Made by a program: the position numbers and the translations under genes
Notes under the pieces: generated by a model
Databases searched by the model: none
Told to the model about the DNA's origin: nothing
Seen by the model: the letters and a program-made list of their open reading frames with translations, nothing else
Shown: positions 9,714 through 18,955 of the stretch, in pieces
Position numbering within the stretch: position 1 is the first letter of the stretch
Layout of the letters: each line of letters starts with the position of its first letter
Assembly: GCF_016405145.1 (NCBI RefSeq)
Contig: NZ_JAEKIA010000006.1
Span: 1 to 64,000, forward strand
Direction: 5' to 3'
Origin: Schaalia cardiffensis
Lineage (GTDB): Bacteria > Actinomycetota > Actinomycetes > Actinomycetales > Actinomycetaceae
Length of the DNA stretch: 64,000 nucleotides

Positions 9714-10202
9714 TCCGGCCTCCGTGAGAACAAGACGATATGCCTCCCCACTCTACCCGTGATCTTCGCTTCTTTGACACTGTGAAGAAGAAAGCACTGA
9801 TCGTCAGCGTATTCGACAAGCTCTCGACTGTCTGGAACAGGAGTTTTCAACCCTGTGATCTCAGGTTCGGTAACAAGAAGAGAGTGTCGCCAGCTGCCTG
9901 CGCTGCTGGTGGTGATGGGGTTTTTCTTGTCATTCAAATGACAAAGAATCCTTCATCATCAGCTGTGTGGACACTGTGGAAACACGGACTTGTCCTTGCA
10001 AATCACAAGTTTTCACCCGTGCATCGAGTCGGGGATGAATCTGGGGAGAGGGCACGTTGACCTGTGAATGACAAAATTCCTTGTTCGTCTGTGTCCACAG
10101 ATCCCGAGGAGGAATCCACAGGCGGGGATGTTCAGTGCACTGAGGAACTCACAGAGCCTGTGGACGAGTTTCGCTCCCCCTGTGCGACTCTGCGGCCGTG
10201 TT
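9714..10202. promoter_or_regulatory. DnaA-box cluster between dnaN and dnaA
   Basis: This 489-bp gap holds no gene. DnaA-box-like 9-mers lie at 9966-9974 (TGTGGACAC), 9975-9983 (TGTGGAAAC), 10091-10099 (GTGTCCACA), 10112-10120 (GAATCCACA) and 10159-10167 (TGTGGACGA). Most differ from the TTATCCACA consensus by one or two bases, typical of GC-rich Actinobacteria. Clusters on both sides of dnaA suggest either a bipartite origin or a control region for dnaN. Confidence 0.7.
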
Positions 10203-11672
10203 TCAGTCGCCCCGGGCCTTCTTCTTGATGCGATTCGTCAGCTCCGAGACATGGTTGAAGGTCTCGCGCTTTTCCTTCATGAGGGCGAGGATCTTCTTGT
10301 TCGCATGGATCACGGTCGTGTGATCGCGTCCGAAAGCTTGGCCAATCTTCGGCAGCGACAGATCCGTCAGTTCGCGGCACAGGTACATGGCGATCTGACG
10401 GGCTTCGACGACCGAGTGGGAGCGATCCGTTGAGCACAACTGGTCAATGGTGACGCCAAAATATGCGGCGCACTGGCCCATGATGAGGGCGACTGTGATC
10501 TCATTGTCGTCCGGGTCGGAGACATAGTCCTTGAGCATCATCTCTGCGAGGGAGATATCGATGCGTTCCTTCGTGAGGTTCGCGTAGGCGACGACACGCA
10601 CGAGGGCGCCTTCGAGCTCGCGAATGTTCGAGGAGATTCTCGAGGCAATGAACTCGAAGACCTCAGGTTGGATCTCGAGGGCGTCAGTGGCGGCCTTTTT
10701 CTGCAGGATCGCGATACGTGTCTCGAGATCTGGTGGCTGAACATCAACGAGGAGGCCCGATCCGAAGCGAGAAGTGAGTCTCTCTTCGAAGCCATTGAGG
10801 TAGTTCGGGTGGACGTCGGAGGTGATGACGATCTGCTTATCAGCTTCGTACAGGGCGTTGAAGGTGTGGAAGAAGCCCTCCATCGTCTGCTCTTTATCCC
10901 CAATGAACTGGATGTCGTCAATGAGGAGGATGTCGAGTTCGCGGTAGCGGCGATGAAACTCCTCGACGGCGGAGTTATCGGTCTTGTTCAGTCGGATCGC
11001 GTTGATGAACTCGTTCGTGAACTCTTCAGAGTTGACGTAGCGGACTTTGAGCTTGGGGTAGAGCGAGAGCGCATAGTGGCCGATCGCGTGCAAAAGGTGA
11101 GTCTTGCCCAGGCCCGAATCCCCGTAGATGAACAGGGGGTTGAAGGAGGAGCCCGGTGATTCTGATGCGGCCAATGCGGCGGCGTGGGCGAAACGGTTCG
11201 AGGGGCCGATGACGAAGGTGTCGAAGGTGTACTTCGAGTTCAATCGGGTTGGCTGTCCGCCAAAATCCGCGGGAGATCCCGAAGTCGCTGGGGTCGGGGT
11301 CGACGTTGACGCTGAAGCTGGGGACGGGAAATGTGTGGCTGGGATGGCTGATTGCGCTGGGGAGTGCGCTGGAGTCGCAGGGCCATCCTCTTCGGCCTCG
11401 TCATCTTCAGTGGCGAAGGAGGGATCGACCGTGATAGCGATGCGGATCTTCTTTCCGAGAGTTTCGGATAGAGCCGTGGTCACTTCGTTCGAGGCCTTGG
11501 ATTCGATCCAGGTCTTTGTGAACTCGGAGGGAACGGCGAGGAGGATGGTGCCTTCGATGTTGCCCAGAGGAGTGGCGCTCCTCAGATAGGTCGCGGCTGC
11601 GGGGCCCAAATCATGAGTGGAGACGGCGTCAAGTGCTTTGAGCCATGCATCGGCCAGGGATGTCGTCTCCAC
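10203..11672 (-). CDS. dnaA: Chromosomal replication initiator DnaA
   Basis: DnaA binds boxes at oriC and melts the origin. From the chosen start it has 489 residues. It has an N-terminal interaction domain; a Pro/Ser/Thr-rich linker near residues 110-150; an AAA+ domain with Walker A GDSGLGKTHLL and Walker B LLIDDIQF; and a C-terminal helix-turn-helix with RDHTTVIHANKKI that reads DnaA boxes. GTG 11672 has GGAGGA six bases upstream. The longer open frame would start at a TTG at 11708 without such a site, so I reject it. Confidence 0.98.
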   Translation of the reverse strand: METTSLADAWLKALDAVSTHDLGPAAATYLRSATPLGNIEGTILLAVPSEFTKTWIESKASNEVTTALSETLGKKIRIAITVDPSFATEDDEAEEDGPATPAHSPAQSAIPATHFPSPASASTSTPTPATSGSPADFGGQPTRLNSKYTFDTFVIGPSNRFAHAAALAASESPGSSFNPLFIYGDSGLGKTHLLHAIGHYALSLYPKLKVRYVNSEEFTNEFINAIRLNKTDNSAVEEFHRRYRELDILLIDDIQFIGDKEQTMEGFFHTFNALYEADKQIVITSDVHPNYLNGFEERLTSRFGSGLLVDVQPPDLETRIAILQKKAATDALEIQPEVFEFIASRISSNIRELEGALVRVVAYANLTKERIDISLAEMMLKDYVSDPDDNEITVALIMGQCAAYFGVTIDQLCSTDRSHSVVEARQIAMYLCRELTDLSLPKIGQAFGRDHTTVIHANKKILALMKEKRETFNHVSELTNRIKKKARGD

Positions 11673-11708
11673 GTGAAGTCCTCCAGAATCGATCTTCAGT
11701 GATGTCAA

Positions 11709-12137
11709 TCACCGGATCATAGCTTCGAATGGGCGATCCGGTCGCATGCCACTGTATCTGTCCCCAGGCGCATTCACAGTCTGGGGATGAAACTGTGGAA
11801 AGAGATCTGCGAATCACATAAATGTAGTTACATCAATGGGTTGCGGCGATTCTGCGGAAAGAGGGTTTTCCACAGCCCTGTGGACGCCGAAGCTGCATTC
11901 ACACAATGTGGACAGAAGAGTCCACAGAGAATTCCACAGGTGTGGACACGGGGAGTGCGTCACAACGAGCTCGGGCGCGTTGACTCACTCCCCCACTCCC
12001 CCTAACCTAGGTGTCTGTCTGTGCCCGAAATTCGGGCATGCCATCGATTCCTGCGCAGGTCGTCTGCGGTGGGATCGCCACCAAACGACCGATGAGTGGT
12101 GGATAGCCGTCCACCACTTTCGCCGAGGAGAACTGCA
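11709..12137. other. oriC: Probable origin of replication (oriC)
   Basis: The dnaA-rpmH gap holds DnaA-box-like 9-mers at 11794-11802, 11866-11874 (TTTTCCACA), 11879-11887, 11907-11915, 11918-11926, 11930-11938 and 11941-11949, in both orientations. Five of them are packed into 75 bp. An AT-richer stretch at 11811-11840 (including AAATGTAGTTACATCAAT) lies among them and could be the unwinding element. The position between dnaA and rpmH is the classical bacterial oriC site. The rpmH promoter must also be here. Confidence 0.85.
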
Positions 12138-12278
12138 GTGACCACCAAGCGGACCTTCCAGCCCAACAACCGTCGTCGTTCCAAGACGCACGGCTTCCGC
12201 CTGCGCATGAGCACCCGCGCCGGCCGCGCCATCCTGGCTGCCCGCCGTCGTAAGGGTCGCGCCAAGCTGTCCGCCTGA
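12138..12278 (+). CDS. rpmH: Ribosomal protein L34
   Basis: The 46-residue basic protein contains [20 protein letters not shown] and [17 protein letters not shown], the whole L34 signature. The GTG start is preceded by GAGGAGAA. It is a structural protein of the 50S subunit. It is the first gene of the rightward run and is followed after 10 bp by rnpA, the standard pairing. Confidence 0.97.
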   Translation: MTTKRTFQPNNRRRSKTHGFRLRMSTRAGRAILAARRRKGRAKLSA

Positions 12279-12288
12279 GACCGCACTG

Positions 12289-12645
12289 GTGCTGCCTCGC
12301 GCACACCGGATGGTCGATCCTGAAGATTTCCGCCTCACTTTCCGAAAGGGAGCACGAGCCGGGAACCCGGTCCTGATCGTCCACGCTCGAACCGACGAGG
12401 AAGGCAATGACCGCCTCGTCGGTTTCGTCGTGCCTAAGAGGGAGATCAAAAGGGCCAACGGCCGTAACCGTGTGAAAAGGCGGCTCCGACATCTCATGAG
12501 AGAACGCCTCGACACCCTGCCTGAGGGGAGCAGAGTCGTCGTCAGAGCCAGCGGCAAAGCACTCGAACTCAACTCACACCAGCTCGCCCACCATCTCGAT
12601 TCCGCCCTCGAAAGAGCCTGGAAACGCTGGGATCCCACATGTTGA
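12289..12645 (+). CDS. rnpA: Ribonuclease P protein component
   Basis: This 118-residue basic protein assists the RNase P RNA in maturing tRNA 5' ends. The hallmark RNR motif is in [19 protein letters not shown], preceded by [11 protein letters not shown]. It begins with GTG 10 bp after rpmH and its 3' end overlaps yidD by 7 bp, so the genes are co-transcribed. Confidence 0.96.
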   Translation: MLPRAHRMVDPEDFRLTFRKGARAGNPVLIVHARTDEEGNDRLVGFVVPKREIKRANGRNRVKRRLRHLMRERLDTLPEGSRVVVRASGKALELNSHQLAHHLDSALERAWKRWDPTC

Positions 12646-13142
12646 TTCCCACTCCGAGCGCACTCGTGCGAATGGTGTTCACCGCCCCAATCCGCCTCTA
12701 CCAGCAGTTCCTCTCACCGGCGCTCGGACCGCGCTGCCGCTACTCGCCAAGCTGCTCGACCTACGCCCTCCAAGCGATTGAAACCCACGGAGCGATCAAG
12801 GGCATAGTGCTGGGGTGCTGGCGGCTCCTCAGATGCAACCCTTGGACTCTTGGCGGCGTTGACCATGTCCCCGAAAAGGGACGATGGACCCCGGATCCGT
12901 GGATTCCTCCCGAAGACTGGGTCGGCAACGCAATCATCGAAAGGCCCCTGCCCATGGGCATGAGCCCGAATATGGAGAGCAAGGACAGCATCGACCTCGA
13001 AGACGAGGGCCAGGAAGTGTCGATCCGCCCCGGCAGCGTGCACCACCCCATTGACGAGGCACACAGCCCCGACCTCGTCCCCGAAAACCACCCGGCGAAA
13101 GCCGGACAATCGAAGGGCGCCCCTGGCGTCCGCGCATCCTGA
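12639..13142 (+). CDS. yidD: YidD membrane protein insertion factor with long tail
   Basis: The core of about 80 residues carries the YidD signature: [31 protein letters not shown] and [10 protein letters not shown], with the conserved cysteines. It is a small peripheral membrane protein thought to help YidC-dependent insertion. At 167 residues it is roughly twice the usual size. The extra C-terminal half is charged and low in complexity. The ATG at 12639 overlaps rnpA; Met12 is an alternative start. yidC follows 10 bp later. Confidence 0.93.
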   Translation: MLIPTPSALVRMVFTAPIRLYQQFLSPALGPRCRYSPSCSTYALQAIETHGAIKGIVLGCWRLLRCNPWTLGGVDHVPEKGRWTPDPWIPPEDWVGNAIIERPLPMGMSPNMESKDSIDLEDEGQEVSIRPGSVHHPIDEAHSPDLVPENHPAKAGQSKGAPGVRAS

Positions 13143-13152
13143 AGGAGAACAC

Positions 13153-14493
13153 ATGTTCGACAAGATCCTTCATCCCTTCGCCGTCGCGGTGGCGTGGGTA
13201 TGGGTAAAGATCCACGACTTCCTCGTCCTACTCGGATTCTCCTCCGGATCCGGCGTGGCATGGGTGATTTCGATTGTCCTGCTCACGATCATCGTGAGGA
13301 TCTTGATCCTGCCGCTGTTCCTCAAGCAGATCAAGAGTTCGCGGGCCATGCAGGCCATTCAGCCGGAAGTGAAGCTTCTCCAAGAGAAGTACAAGGGCAA
13401 AACCGATCAGGCTTCGCGCGTCAAACAAAGCGAAGAGACACAAGCCCTGTACAAGAAGTACGGCGTCAGCCCCTTCGCATCCTGCCTTCCGCTCCTCGTT
13501 CAACTTCCCATCCTCTTTGCGATGTACCGCGCAATCTACGCGGTGAAGGACCTCGCGGCCGGCACCTACACCTACGCGGGCATCGAGGCCGATCGCCTCG
13601 GACCGATCACCCAGGAACTGGCCTCCTCCATTAACGGCTCAACCGTTTTTGGCGTGCCCCTCTCGCACACAATCACCTCAGGTGATGGCATCGCAGCGAT
13701 CATCGTTTTCGTCATCCTCATCGGCGCGATGATGATCCTCCAGTTCTTCTCCATGAGGATCTCCATGGTGCGCAATATGCCGCCGATGGACTCGAACAAT
13801 CCGATGATGCAATCGCAAAAGTCGATGCTCTACGTCATGCCGCTCATGTACCTCTTCTCCGGCGGCTTCTTCCAGATGGGCGTCATCATCTACATGGTCA
13901 CAGCTGCCCTGTGGGCGATTGCGCAGACCTACTGGACGATCAAGGTCATGCCCACCCCGGGATCTTCCGCTTACGAGGAACTCCTCAAGCATCGTCACGA
14001 CAAGTACCTCGAATGGGCCAAACCCTTCTTCGCCTCCTACGACGAGGCCCGCTCTGCGCTGCCCTCCGCCGCGGATGATGCCCAAGTCCTTGAGCTCAAT
14101 GAGAAAACCTTCACTGAGGCAGCCGCTCAGGCGAAGAAGCTGAAGGTCGCGACCGACTTCCCCGAGTCTATGAGCCCCGGCGAGAAGATTTCAATTTTGC
14201 GCAATCTGGCGAGCCAGGAATGGACAACCCTGCCCGATGAAGTCTGGATGCGCACGCTTCGCGCGGCCGCCGAAAAGGCCGAGGAACGCCGCAATCAGCA
14301 GGTCAAGCGCGAGCAGAACAAGCGTTTGTCCCGCGAAGAACGTCAAACCAAGGCTCAGCGCCAGCGCGCAGAGGAAGCCCGCAAGGACAGTGCCTCTGAC
14401 AATCCAGCCGGATTGAGTGCCGAGGAGATCGAGCGCCGCCGTCAGGAGCGTCGCAAGGCCCGTCGCAAGCAGAACAAGAAGAAGGGCCACTGA
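13153..14493 (+). CDS. yidC: YidC/Oxa1-family membrane protein insertase
   Basis: The 446-residue insertase places proteins in the membrane alone or with SecYEG. A TM segment near residues 34-57 is followed by the cytoplasmic helical hairpin (KQIKSSRAMQAIQPEVKLLQ in part), then LPLLVQLPILFAMYRAI and three further TM segments. The last 130 residues are strongly basic and charged and probably touch the ribosome. AAGGAGAA precedes the chosen ATG. The open frame upstream overlaps yidD and is not needed. Confidence 0.96.
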   Translation: MFDKILHPFAVAVAWVWVKIHDFLVLLGFSSGSGVAWVISIVLLTIIVRILILPLFLKQIKSSRAMQAIQPEVKLLQEKYKGKTDQASRVKQSEETQALYKKYGVSPFASCLPLLVQLPILFAMYRAIYAVKDLAAGTYTYAGIEADRLGPITQELASSINGSTVFGVPLSHTITSGDGIAAIIVFVILIGAMMILQFFSMRISMVRNMPPMDSNNPMMQSQKSMLYVMPLMYLFSGGFFQMGVIIYMVTAALWAIAQTYWTIKVMPTPGSSAYEELLKHRHDKYLEWAKPFFASYDEARSALPSAADDAQVLELNEKTFTEAAAQAKKLKVATDFPESMSPGEKISILRNLASQEWTTLPDEVWMRTLRAAAEKAEERRNQQVKREQNKRLSREERQTKAQRQRAEEARKDSASDNPAGLSAEEIERRRQERRKARRKQNKKKGH

Positions 14494-14562
14494 GCCTTAA
14501 CACGAGGGCTCAGGCACCCTTGTCCCCCAGCCATCTAGCCCTGTTGAATTGGGAGAACACTC

Positions 14563-15102
14563 ATGACTGAGAACACCAGCACGGACAAGCTCACCCGCCT
14601 CGAGGAGGAGGGTGAACTCGCCGCCGACTACCTTGAAGAACTTCTCGACATTGCCGACCTCGACGGCGATATCGAGATCGATGTGGAGAACGGGCGCGCA
14701 AGCGTTGAGATCATCTCCGAGCACTCCTCTGGCCTGGATCGTCTTGTCGGTGAAGACGGAGAGGTCCTCGACGCCCTCCAAGAGCTCACTCGCCTTGCGG
14801 TCCAGACTGAAACTGGTGAGCGTTCGCGCCTCATGCTCGACATTGCCGGCTTTCGCGCCGAACGCAAGGCCGAGCTCCAGGACCTCACCATGGAGGCGAT
14901 CGCACGCCTTCGTGCCACTGGCGAAGCGCAAAAGCTCGAGGCGATGAACCCCTTCGAACGCAAGGTCTGCCACGACGTTGTCGCCGAAGAGGGCTTCCTT
15001 TCCGAGTCAGAAGGCGCCGAACCTCACCGTTGCGTCGTCATCTTGCCCGCTGAAGAGGACGAGGTCGAAGAGGCGGAGACTGACGGGGCCGAGGAAGAGT
15101 GA
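14563..15102 (+). CDS. jag: Jag/KhpB-type RNA-binding protein (KH + R3H)
   Basis: This 179-residue protein has a KH-like domain around LVGEDGEVLDALQELTRLA and an R3H motif in MNPFERKVCHDVVAEEG. It ends in a strongly acidic tail. Jag/KhpB proteins bind RNA and affect cell-envelope growth. The gene sits in the conserved yidC-jag-rsmG run. GGGAGAAC precedes the ATG, and its stop overlaps the GTG start of rsmG by 4 bp. Confidence 0.93.
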   Translation: MTENTSTDKLTRLEEEGELAADYLEELLDIADLDGDIEIDVENGRASVEIISEHSSGLDRLVGEDGEVLDALQELTRLAVQTETGERSRLMLDIAGFRAERKAELQDLTMEAIARLRATGEAQKLEAMNPFERKVCHDVVAEEGFLSESEGAEPHRCVVILPAEEDEVEEAETDGAEEE

Positions 15103-15863
15103 AAGACCTCAAGGGGGTTGATGACCCCACTCTCAAGGGGGTTGGTAACCTCCCTTCCTCGAAGGAACAGGCTCAACTTGAGGACCCTGCGACCCTTGCC
15201 GTTCCAGATCCCCTTAAGCGTAAAGTCGGTGATCCTTTCGAGCCTGAGCAGCCCACGGAAGCAGTCAAAGAGTTCTTCGGCTCGGCATTCGCCGATGTTG
15301 AGGAATACGTTCACATGCTCGAAGAAGAGGGTGAGCTTCGCGGCCTCGTCGGACCACGGGAAATGCCTCGACTCTGGTCGCGTCACGCGGTGAACGCTGC
15401 CGCTGTCTTGGACTTCCTTCCCCGCAAGGGCCAAGTTCTCGACATCGGCTCTGGCGCAGGCCTTCCGGGGATCGTCATCGCGATTTGCCGACCTGATCTC
15501 GATGTTCACCTTGCCGAACCGATGCAGCGCCGCTGCGAATGGCTTTTCGATGTCGTGGAGAACCTCGGCTTGGACAATGTGACGATCCATCAGGCCCGCG
15601 CCGAAGAACTCAGGGGCAAAGGGCAGGCCGATGTCATCACAGCCCGCGCAGTTGCCAACATGTCGAAGCTCATCCGCATGACGACCCGTTTAATCGCTCC
15701 AGGTGGTTCCCTCGTGGCTCTTAAGGGGCGCCGCGCCGCCATCGAGATTGAAGAGGCCGCTAAGGAACTCAAGAGCCACCATCTGCGCGCTGAGATCCAT
15801 GAGGTCCCATCGATTATGGAGGACGAGTCCACATACGTGGTGGTCTGCAAGCGTCAGAAGTAG
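15099..15863 (+). CDS. rsmG: 16S rRNA m7G527 methyltransferase RsmG
   Basis: The protein methylates G527 of 16S rRNA using S-adenosylmethionine. The SAM-binding motif VLDIGSGAGLPGIVIA and the following acidic turn are present, and the N-terminal helix contains PRLWSRHAVNAA. The 254 residues include about 45 extra N-terminal residues with a short internal repeat (DLKGVDDPTLKGVGN), absent from typical RsmG of about 210. A later start could remove it, but the GTG in the GTGA overlap with jag is the natural one. Confidence 0.94.
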   Translation: MKDLKGVDDPTLKGVGNLPSSKEQAQLEDPATLAVPDPLKRKVGDPFEPEQPTEAVKEFFGSAFADVEEYVHMLEEEGELRGLVGPREMPRLWSRHAVNAAAVLDFLPRKGQVLDIGSGAGLPGIVIAICRPDLDVHLAEPMQRRCEWLFDVVENLGLDNVTIHQARAEELRGKGQADVITARAVANMSKLIRMTTRLIAPGGSLVALKGRRAAIEIEEAAKELKSHHLRAEIHEVPSIMEDESTYVVVCKRQK

Positions 15864-16471
15864 GCCAGGTTGAGAGTGAGAGCGAAAAGCGAGGTGAAGC
15901 CCGGGCCCACGGCGGGGTCGGAGCTCAAGGCTTAGTCGCTGAGGCCGGATTTGAGGCGTGTAGCGGGACGAGGCCGGAGGCGTATGCCCGTGTGAGGACT
16001 GAGGTGTGCGTTGGCACGGGGCCGGGGTGTGCATCTGGGCTGAGTCCGGAGGCGAGTAGCGGGGCGAAGTCCTTGGCATATGTCGCTGTGGGGGCGGAGG
16101 AGTGTGCCGGGACGGGGCCCTTGGCGTACGCCGGTGTGATATGCGGCGTGAGAGCCGCAGTGAGGTCGGTAGCGAAATCGGGGAAAACGCTTCGGGGCCG
16201 TGAGATCCGAGGCGCCTGCCGGGTGAGAGCTGGGACCAGATCTGTGGCGAGATCATCAGATCTGTGGCGAGATCCGGGGAGTAGGCCGAGACTCACTTTT
16301 TGCCCGAGACACGCCCTCTGTGTTTACCCCGATCTGGGACCTGGTCGAGGCCGAAGAGGTTATCCACAGGGGATGTGTCGTCCATCATCCTGAGGTGGGC
16401 ACGCAGGCGGTCTCACTACTTGCCCACGCGGCCACGTACACTGGGCGGGGCATCAAACGGAAGGGAAGAGA
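15864..16471. repeat. Gene-free gap with degenerate repeats before parA
   Basis: I see no gene in these 608 bp; the open frames are low-complexity Pro/Ser/Arg shadows. Blocks resembling GCGTATGCCCGTGTGAGG recur about every 100 bp (near 15979, 16076 and 16122) with ACGGGGCC-like followers. A 20-bp unit built on AGATCTGTGGCGAGATC is duplicated at about 16239-16278. The parA promoter and the DnaA box at 16360 lie at the right end. Confidence 0.6.
16360..16368 (+). promoter_or_regulatory. Isolated perfect DnaA box before parA
   Basis: TTATCCACA matches the DnaA consensus exactly, unlike the variant boxes in the oriC clusters. It lies 104 bp before the parA start and 4.4 kb from oriC. It could tie parA expression to DnaA or act as a titration site. 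Both roles are inference. Confidence 0.6.
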
Positions 16472-17356
16472 GTGAGCAACCCGAAGAGTCAGGATACTCC
16501 CCTGCTCTCCCAGATCGAGCAGAACATGCACGATCAGAGAATGCTTGATAACGCATCTTTCGGTCGGCCTTCACGCACACGCGTCATCGCGGTCGCAAAT
16601 CAGAAGGGCGGGGTCGGTAAGACCACGACAGCAGTGAATCTCGCTGCCGCACTCGCCCTCGGAGGGCTTTCGGTCGTGGTCGTGGATGCGGATGCCCAAG
16701 GTAACGCTTCGAGTGCTTTCAGCATCGAGCATTGCGCAGGAACTCCCTCAACCTACGATGTGCTCATCGGCGGTGCCGCCCTAGCCGATGTTTTACAAGA
16801 GTGCCCCGATATAGAAGGTCTTCGCGTTTGCCCAGCGACGATTGACCTTTCAGGTGCAGAGATTGAACTCGTGGATCTGCCGAGGCGTGAGTTCCGTTTG
16901 GCTGAGGCAATGAAGGAGTTTCTCGCTGTCACGCGCGATGTTGATGTCGTCATTGTCGATTGTCCCCCCTCTCTTGGACTCGTGACTCTCAATGTCATGG
17001 TCTCTGCAGATGAGGTTCTCATTCCGATTCAAACGGAGTATTACGCGCTGGAGGGCTTGAGCCAGTTGTGGAACACGATTGAGCGGATTCGGAGCGAACT
17101 CAATCCAAAGCTTCACGTGTCGACGATGCTTTTGACGATGTTTGATCGGCGTACTCGCCTCTCCGAAGAGGTTGAAGCCGAAGTTCGAGCGCATTTCCCC
17201 GCCCTTACTTTGAACACGGTCATTCCTCGTTCGGTGAGGATCTCCGAAGCGCCGAGCTTCGGCCAATCGATCATCACTTACGAGCCTCGAAACACAGGGG
17301 CCCTTGCCTACCGGAAGGCTGCCCTCGAGTTGAGTTTGAGATTCGCGCAGGACTGA
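16472..17356 (+). CDS. parA: Chromosome partitioning ATPase ParA
   Basis: This 294-residue deviant Walker ATPase binds DNA non-specifically and moves ParB-parS complexes apart. The P-loop KGGVGKTTTAVN is at about residues 45-56, with VVVDADAQGN and VIVDCPPSLG behind it. Start GTG 16472 has GGAAGAGA just upstream. The first 36 residues precede the ATPase core and look disordered. Unusually, parB does not follow directly; about 1.6 kb intervenes. Confidence 0.96.
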   Translation: MSNPKSQDTPLLSQIEQNMHDQRMLDNASFGRPSRTRVIAVANQKGGVGKTTTAVNLAAALALGGLSVVVVDADAQGNASSAFSIEHCAGTPSTYDVLIGGAALADVLQECPDIEGLRVCPATIDLSGAEIELVDLPRREFRLAEAMKEFLAVTRDVDVVIVDCPPSLGLVTLNVMVSADEVLIPIQTEYYALEGLSQLWNTIERIRSELNPKLHVSTMLLTMFDRRTRLSEEVEAEVRAHFPALTLNTVIPRSVRISEAPSFGQSIITYEPRNTGALAYRKAALELSLRFAQD

Positions 17357-18050
17357 GGAGGAGAGCCGAGGGTGGTGCTCAAAGCGGAGTTGAAGGAAAC
17401 TTTGGCGATTTTTGGTTCGGCTTTGACTAAGTGAGCCTCTGATATTCTGCTCTGCTCTGCCCTGGTCTGCCCTGGTCTGCCCTGGTCTCGTCGGGTCTGG
17501 TCTGCTCCGGCCTGGGATGAGTGATTGTCTTCCGGTGTTGTCGTTGCCTGAACATTCGTCTGAGATCGCAATCTCTGAAACGTCATTCGAGCAGCGTATT
17601 GTGCCGAGTGTCTAGACAATGTTGAACCTCGGGGGATCTGTTCTCAGAGCATCGCTGTTCTCAGCGGAGCCTTGGAGTGGAGGCTCGCATAGTTGTGTAC
17701 ACGTTTGATGGTCGGTCCTCCTATCGGATATCGGTCGACGCACCTCGTAATCGTTCCGTTGTGAATCTCGAGGAATGTTGATTCTAGGGAGGAACTTGTC
17801 GAGGTCTTGAGCAAGAGTCGGCATTGAGAAGCAATTGAGGATTCACGACCGCAGTAGTAGAAGGAGTAATTGTGCCGAATCGTCTTTGACTTGGATTGAT
17901 TCATATGGAACGTTTCATTTAACGGGATCTGAGGACGCACCTCTCTTCGTTTTCGTATTGAGCTTGTGCGTTTGAGTTTTTGTCGCTACAGAGTCCAACT
18001 GATGCTCAGAGATGATCGCAGGATTTTATGAGAACGTTTATCACCTTGAG

Positions 18051-18066
18051 TGTTTCACGTGAAACA
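18051..18066. promoter_or_regulatory. parS: parS centromere site 1
   Basis: TGTTTCACGTGAAACA is the perfect 16-bp bacterial parS palindrome bound by ParB. It lies in the parA-parB gap. ParB loads here and spreads as a CTP-dependent clamp. Confidence 0.95.
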
Positions 18067-18912
18067 CTTCGGCGCTTCTGCCCCTGTCTTAGGCGCTGTT
18101 CTTGGCGGGCGGCATCTCCGCGCGCTACTTCGGAATGAGCAACTCGGTGTGATCTGCGGATATATGGAAGAGGAGGCGGTCTTCTCAGATTGATTGCTTG
18201 AGGACCGAGCGAAGAAGGTTGAGATCGCCGAAGTGCAGGGATAACAGCAAAGAGCTGTAAGAAGGCAATAACTCATGAACATCCGCAGGAGCGCTCCTTT
18301 GGATGCAACTGCGAGCACGAGCTTCACCTCGGAGGGCATCTCCGAAGAGGCGGGGCCGGAGGGTATCTCGCTTGTCTGTTCACGGCGAAGCTAAGTCGTC
18401 GCGGTCGCGGGGGCATCTGGCGTCAATGACAGTGCAATGTGGTGATAAGCCGAATGCACGATCAGGCGGTGGTGAGCTTTGGACACCGGGATATGGCGCC
18501 CGTAGCGCAGAGCTCCGCAAAGAATAACGAATGAATAGCGTTCTTGGAGGAGGAGCCCTATACCTGAGTAGATTCACCCATTGAGCAACAGCGCCTCTTC
18601 AATGGTGCGGAGTGAATGCATGAGTTTCGCTGAGTGTCCAATGGGAGGAAGTCGTTCAAACCAGGCCTTGGAGAGTCTTTCTCATAGGCGGTTCGGGGGA
18701 GACAAAAGGCTAAGCAATGAAAGCTGATTTTGGCTGACGAACGGCAACGAAGAAGCCGTCGCTCTCCTCTTTGAAGAGCTGCACCTTGGTTGTCGTGCTG
18801 CTGCCGCAAGGGCCGGGGAAGCCCCGCCTTCGAAGACGCAGATAGTGTTCTTATTCGTAGATGCACAGCGAAGCTAGTGTCCACAGTGAGTTCCATCCCG
18901 GATGAGGATCGT

Positions 18913-18928
18913 TGTTTCACGTGAAACA
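18913..18928. promoter_or_regulatory. parS: parS centromere site 2, before parB
   Basis: The same perfect 16-bp palindrome ends 27 bp before the parB start codon, between any promoter and the Shine-Dalgarno site or overlapping the promoter. ParB bound here could repress its own gene. Confidence 0.95.
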
Positions 18929-18955
18929 ATGGAGTTCGATTCAAGGAGGATACGG

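Larger units (their letters stand above)
17357..18955. other. Long gene-free, partly AT-richer gap between parA and parB
   Basis: The 1.6 kb contains no frame I can defend as a gene. At 17446-17515 there is a CTCTGCCCTGGTCTGCCCTGG-like tandem array with about a 10-bp period. From about 17560 to 18300 the base composition becomes visibly more AT-rich than the flanks. Two perfect parS sites lie inside at 18051 and 18913. ParA and ParB genes are normally adjacent, so this looks like an inserted and decayed segment or an expanded centromere. Confidence 0.65.

Noticed and set aside
15690-16256. 188-codon minus frame after rsmG
   Set aside because: Pro/Ser/Arg-rich repetitive translation produced by degenerate GC-rich repeats.
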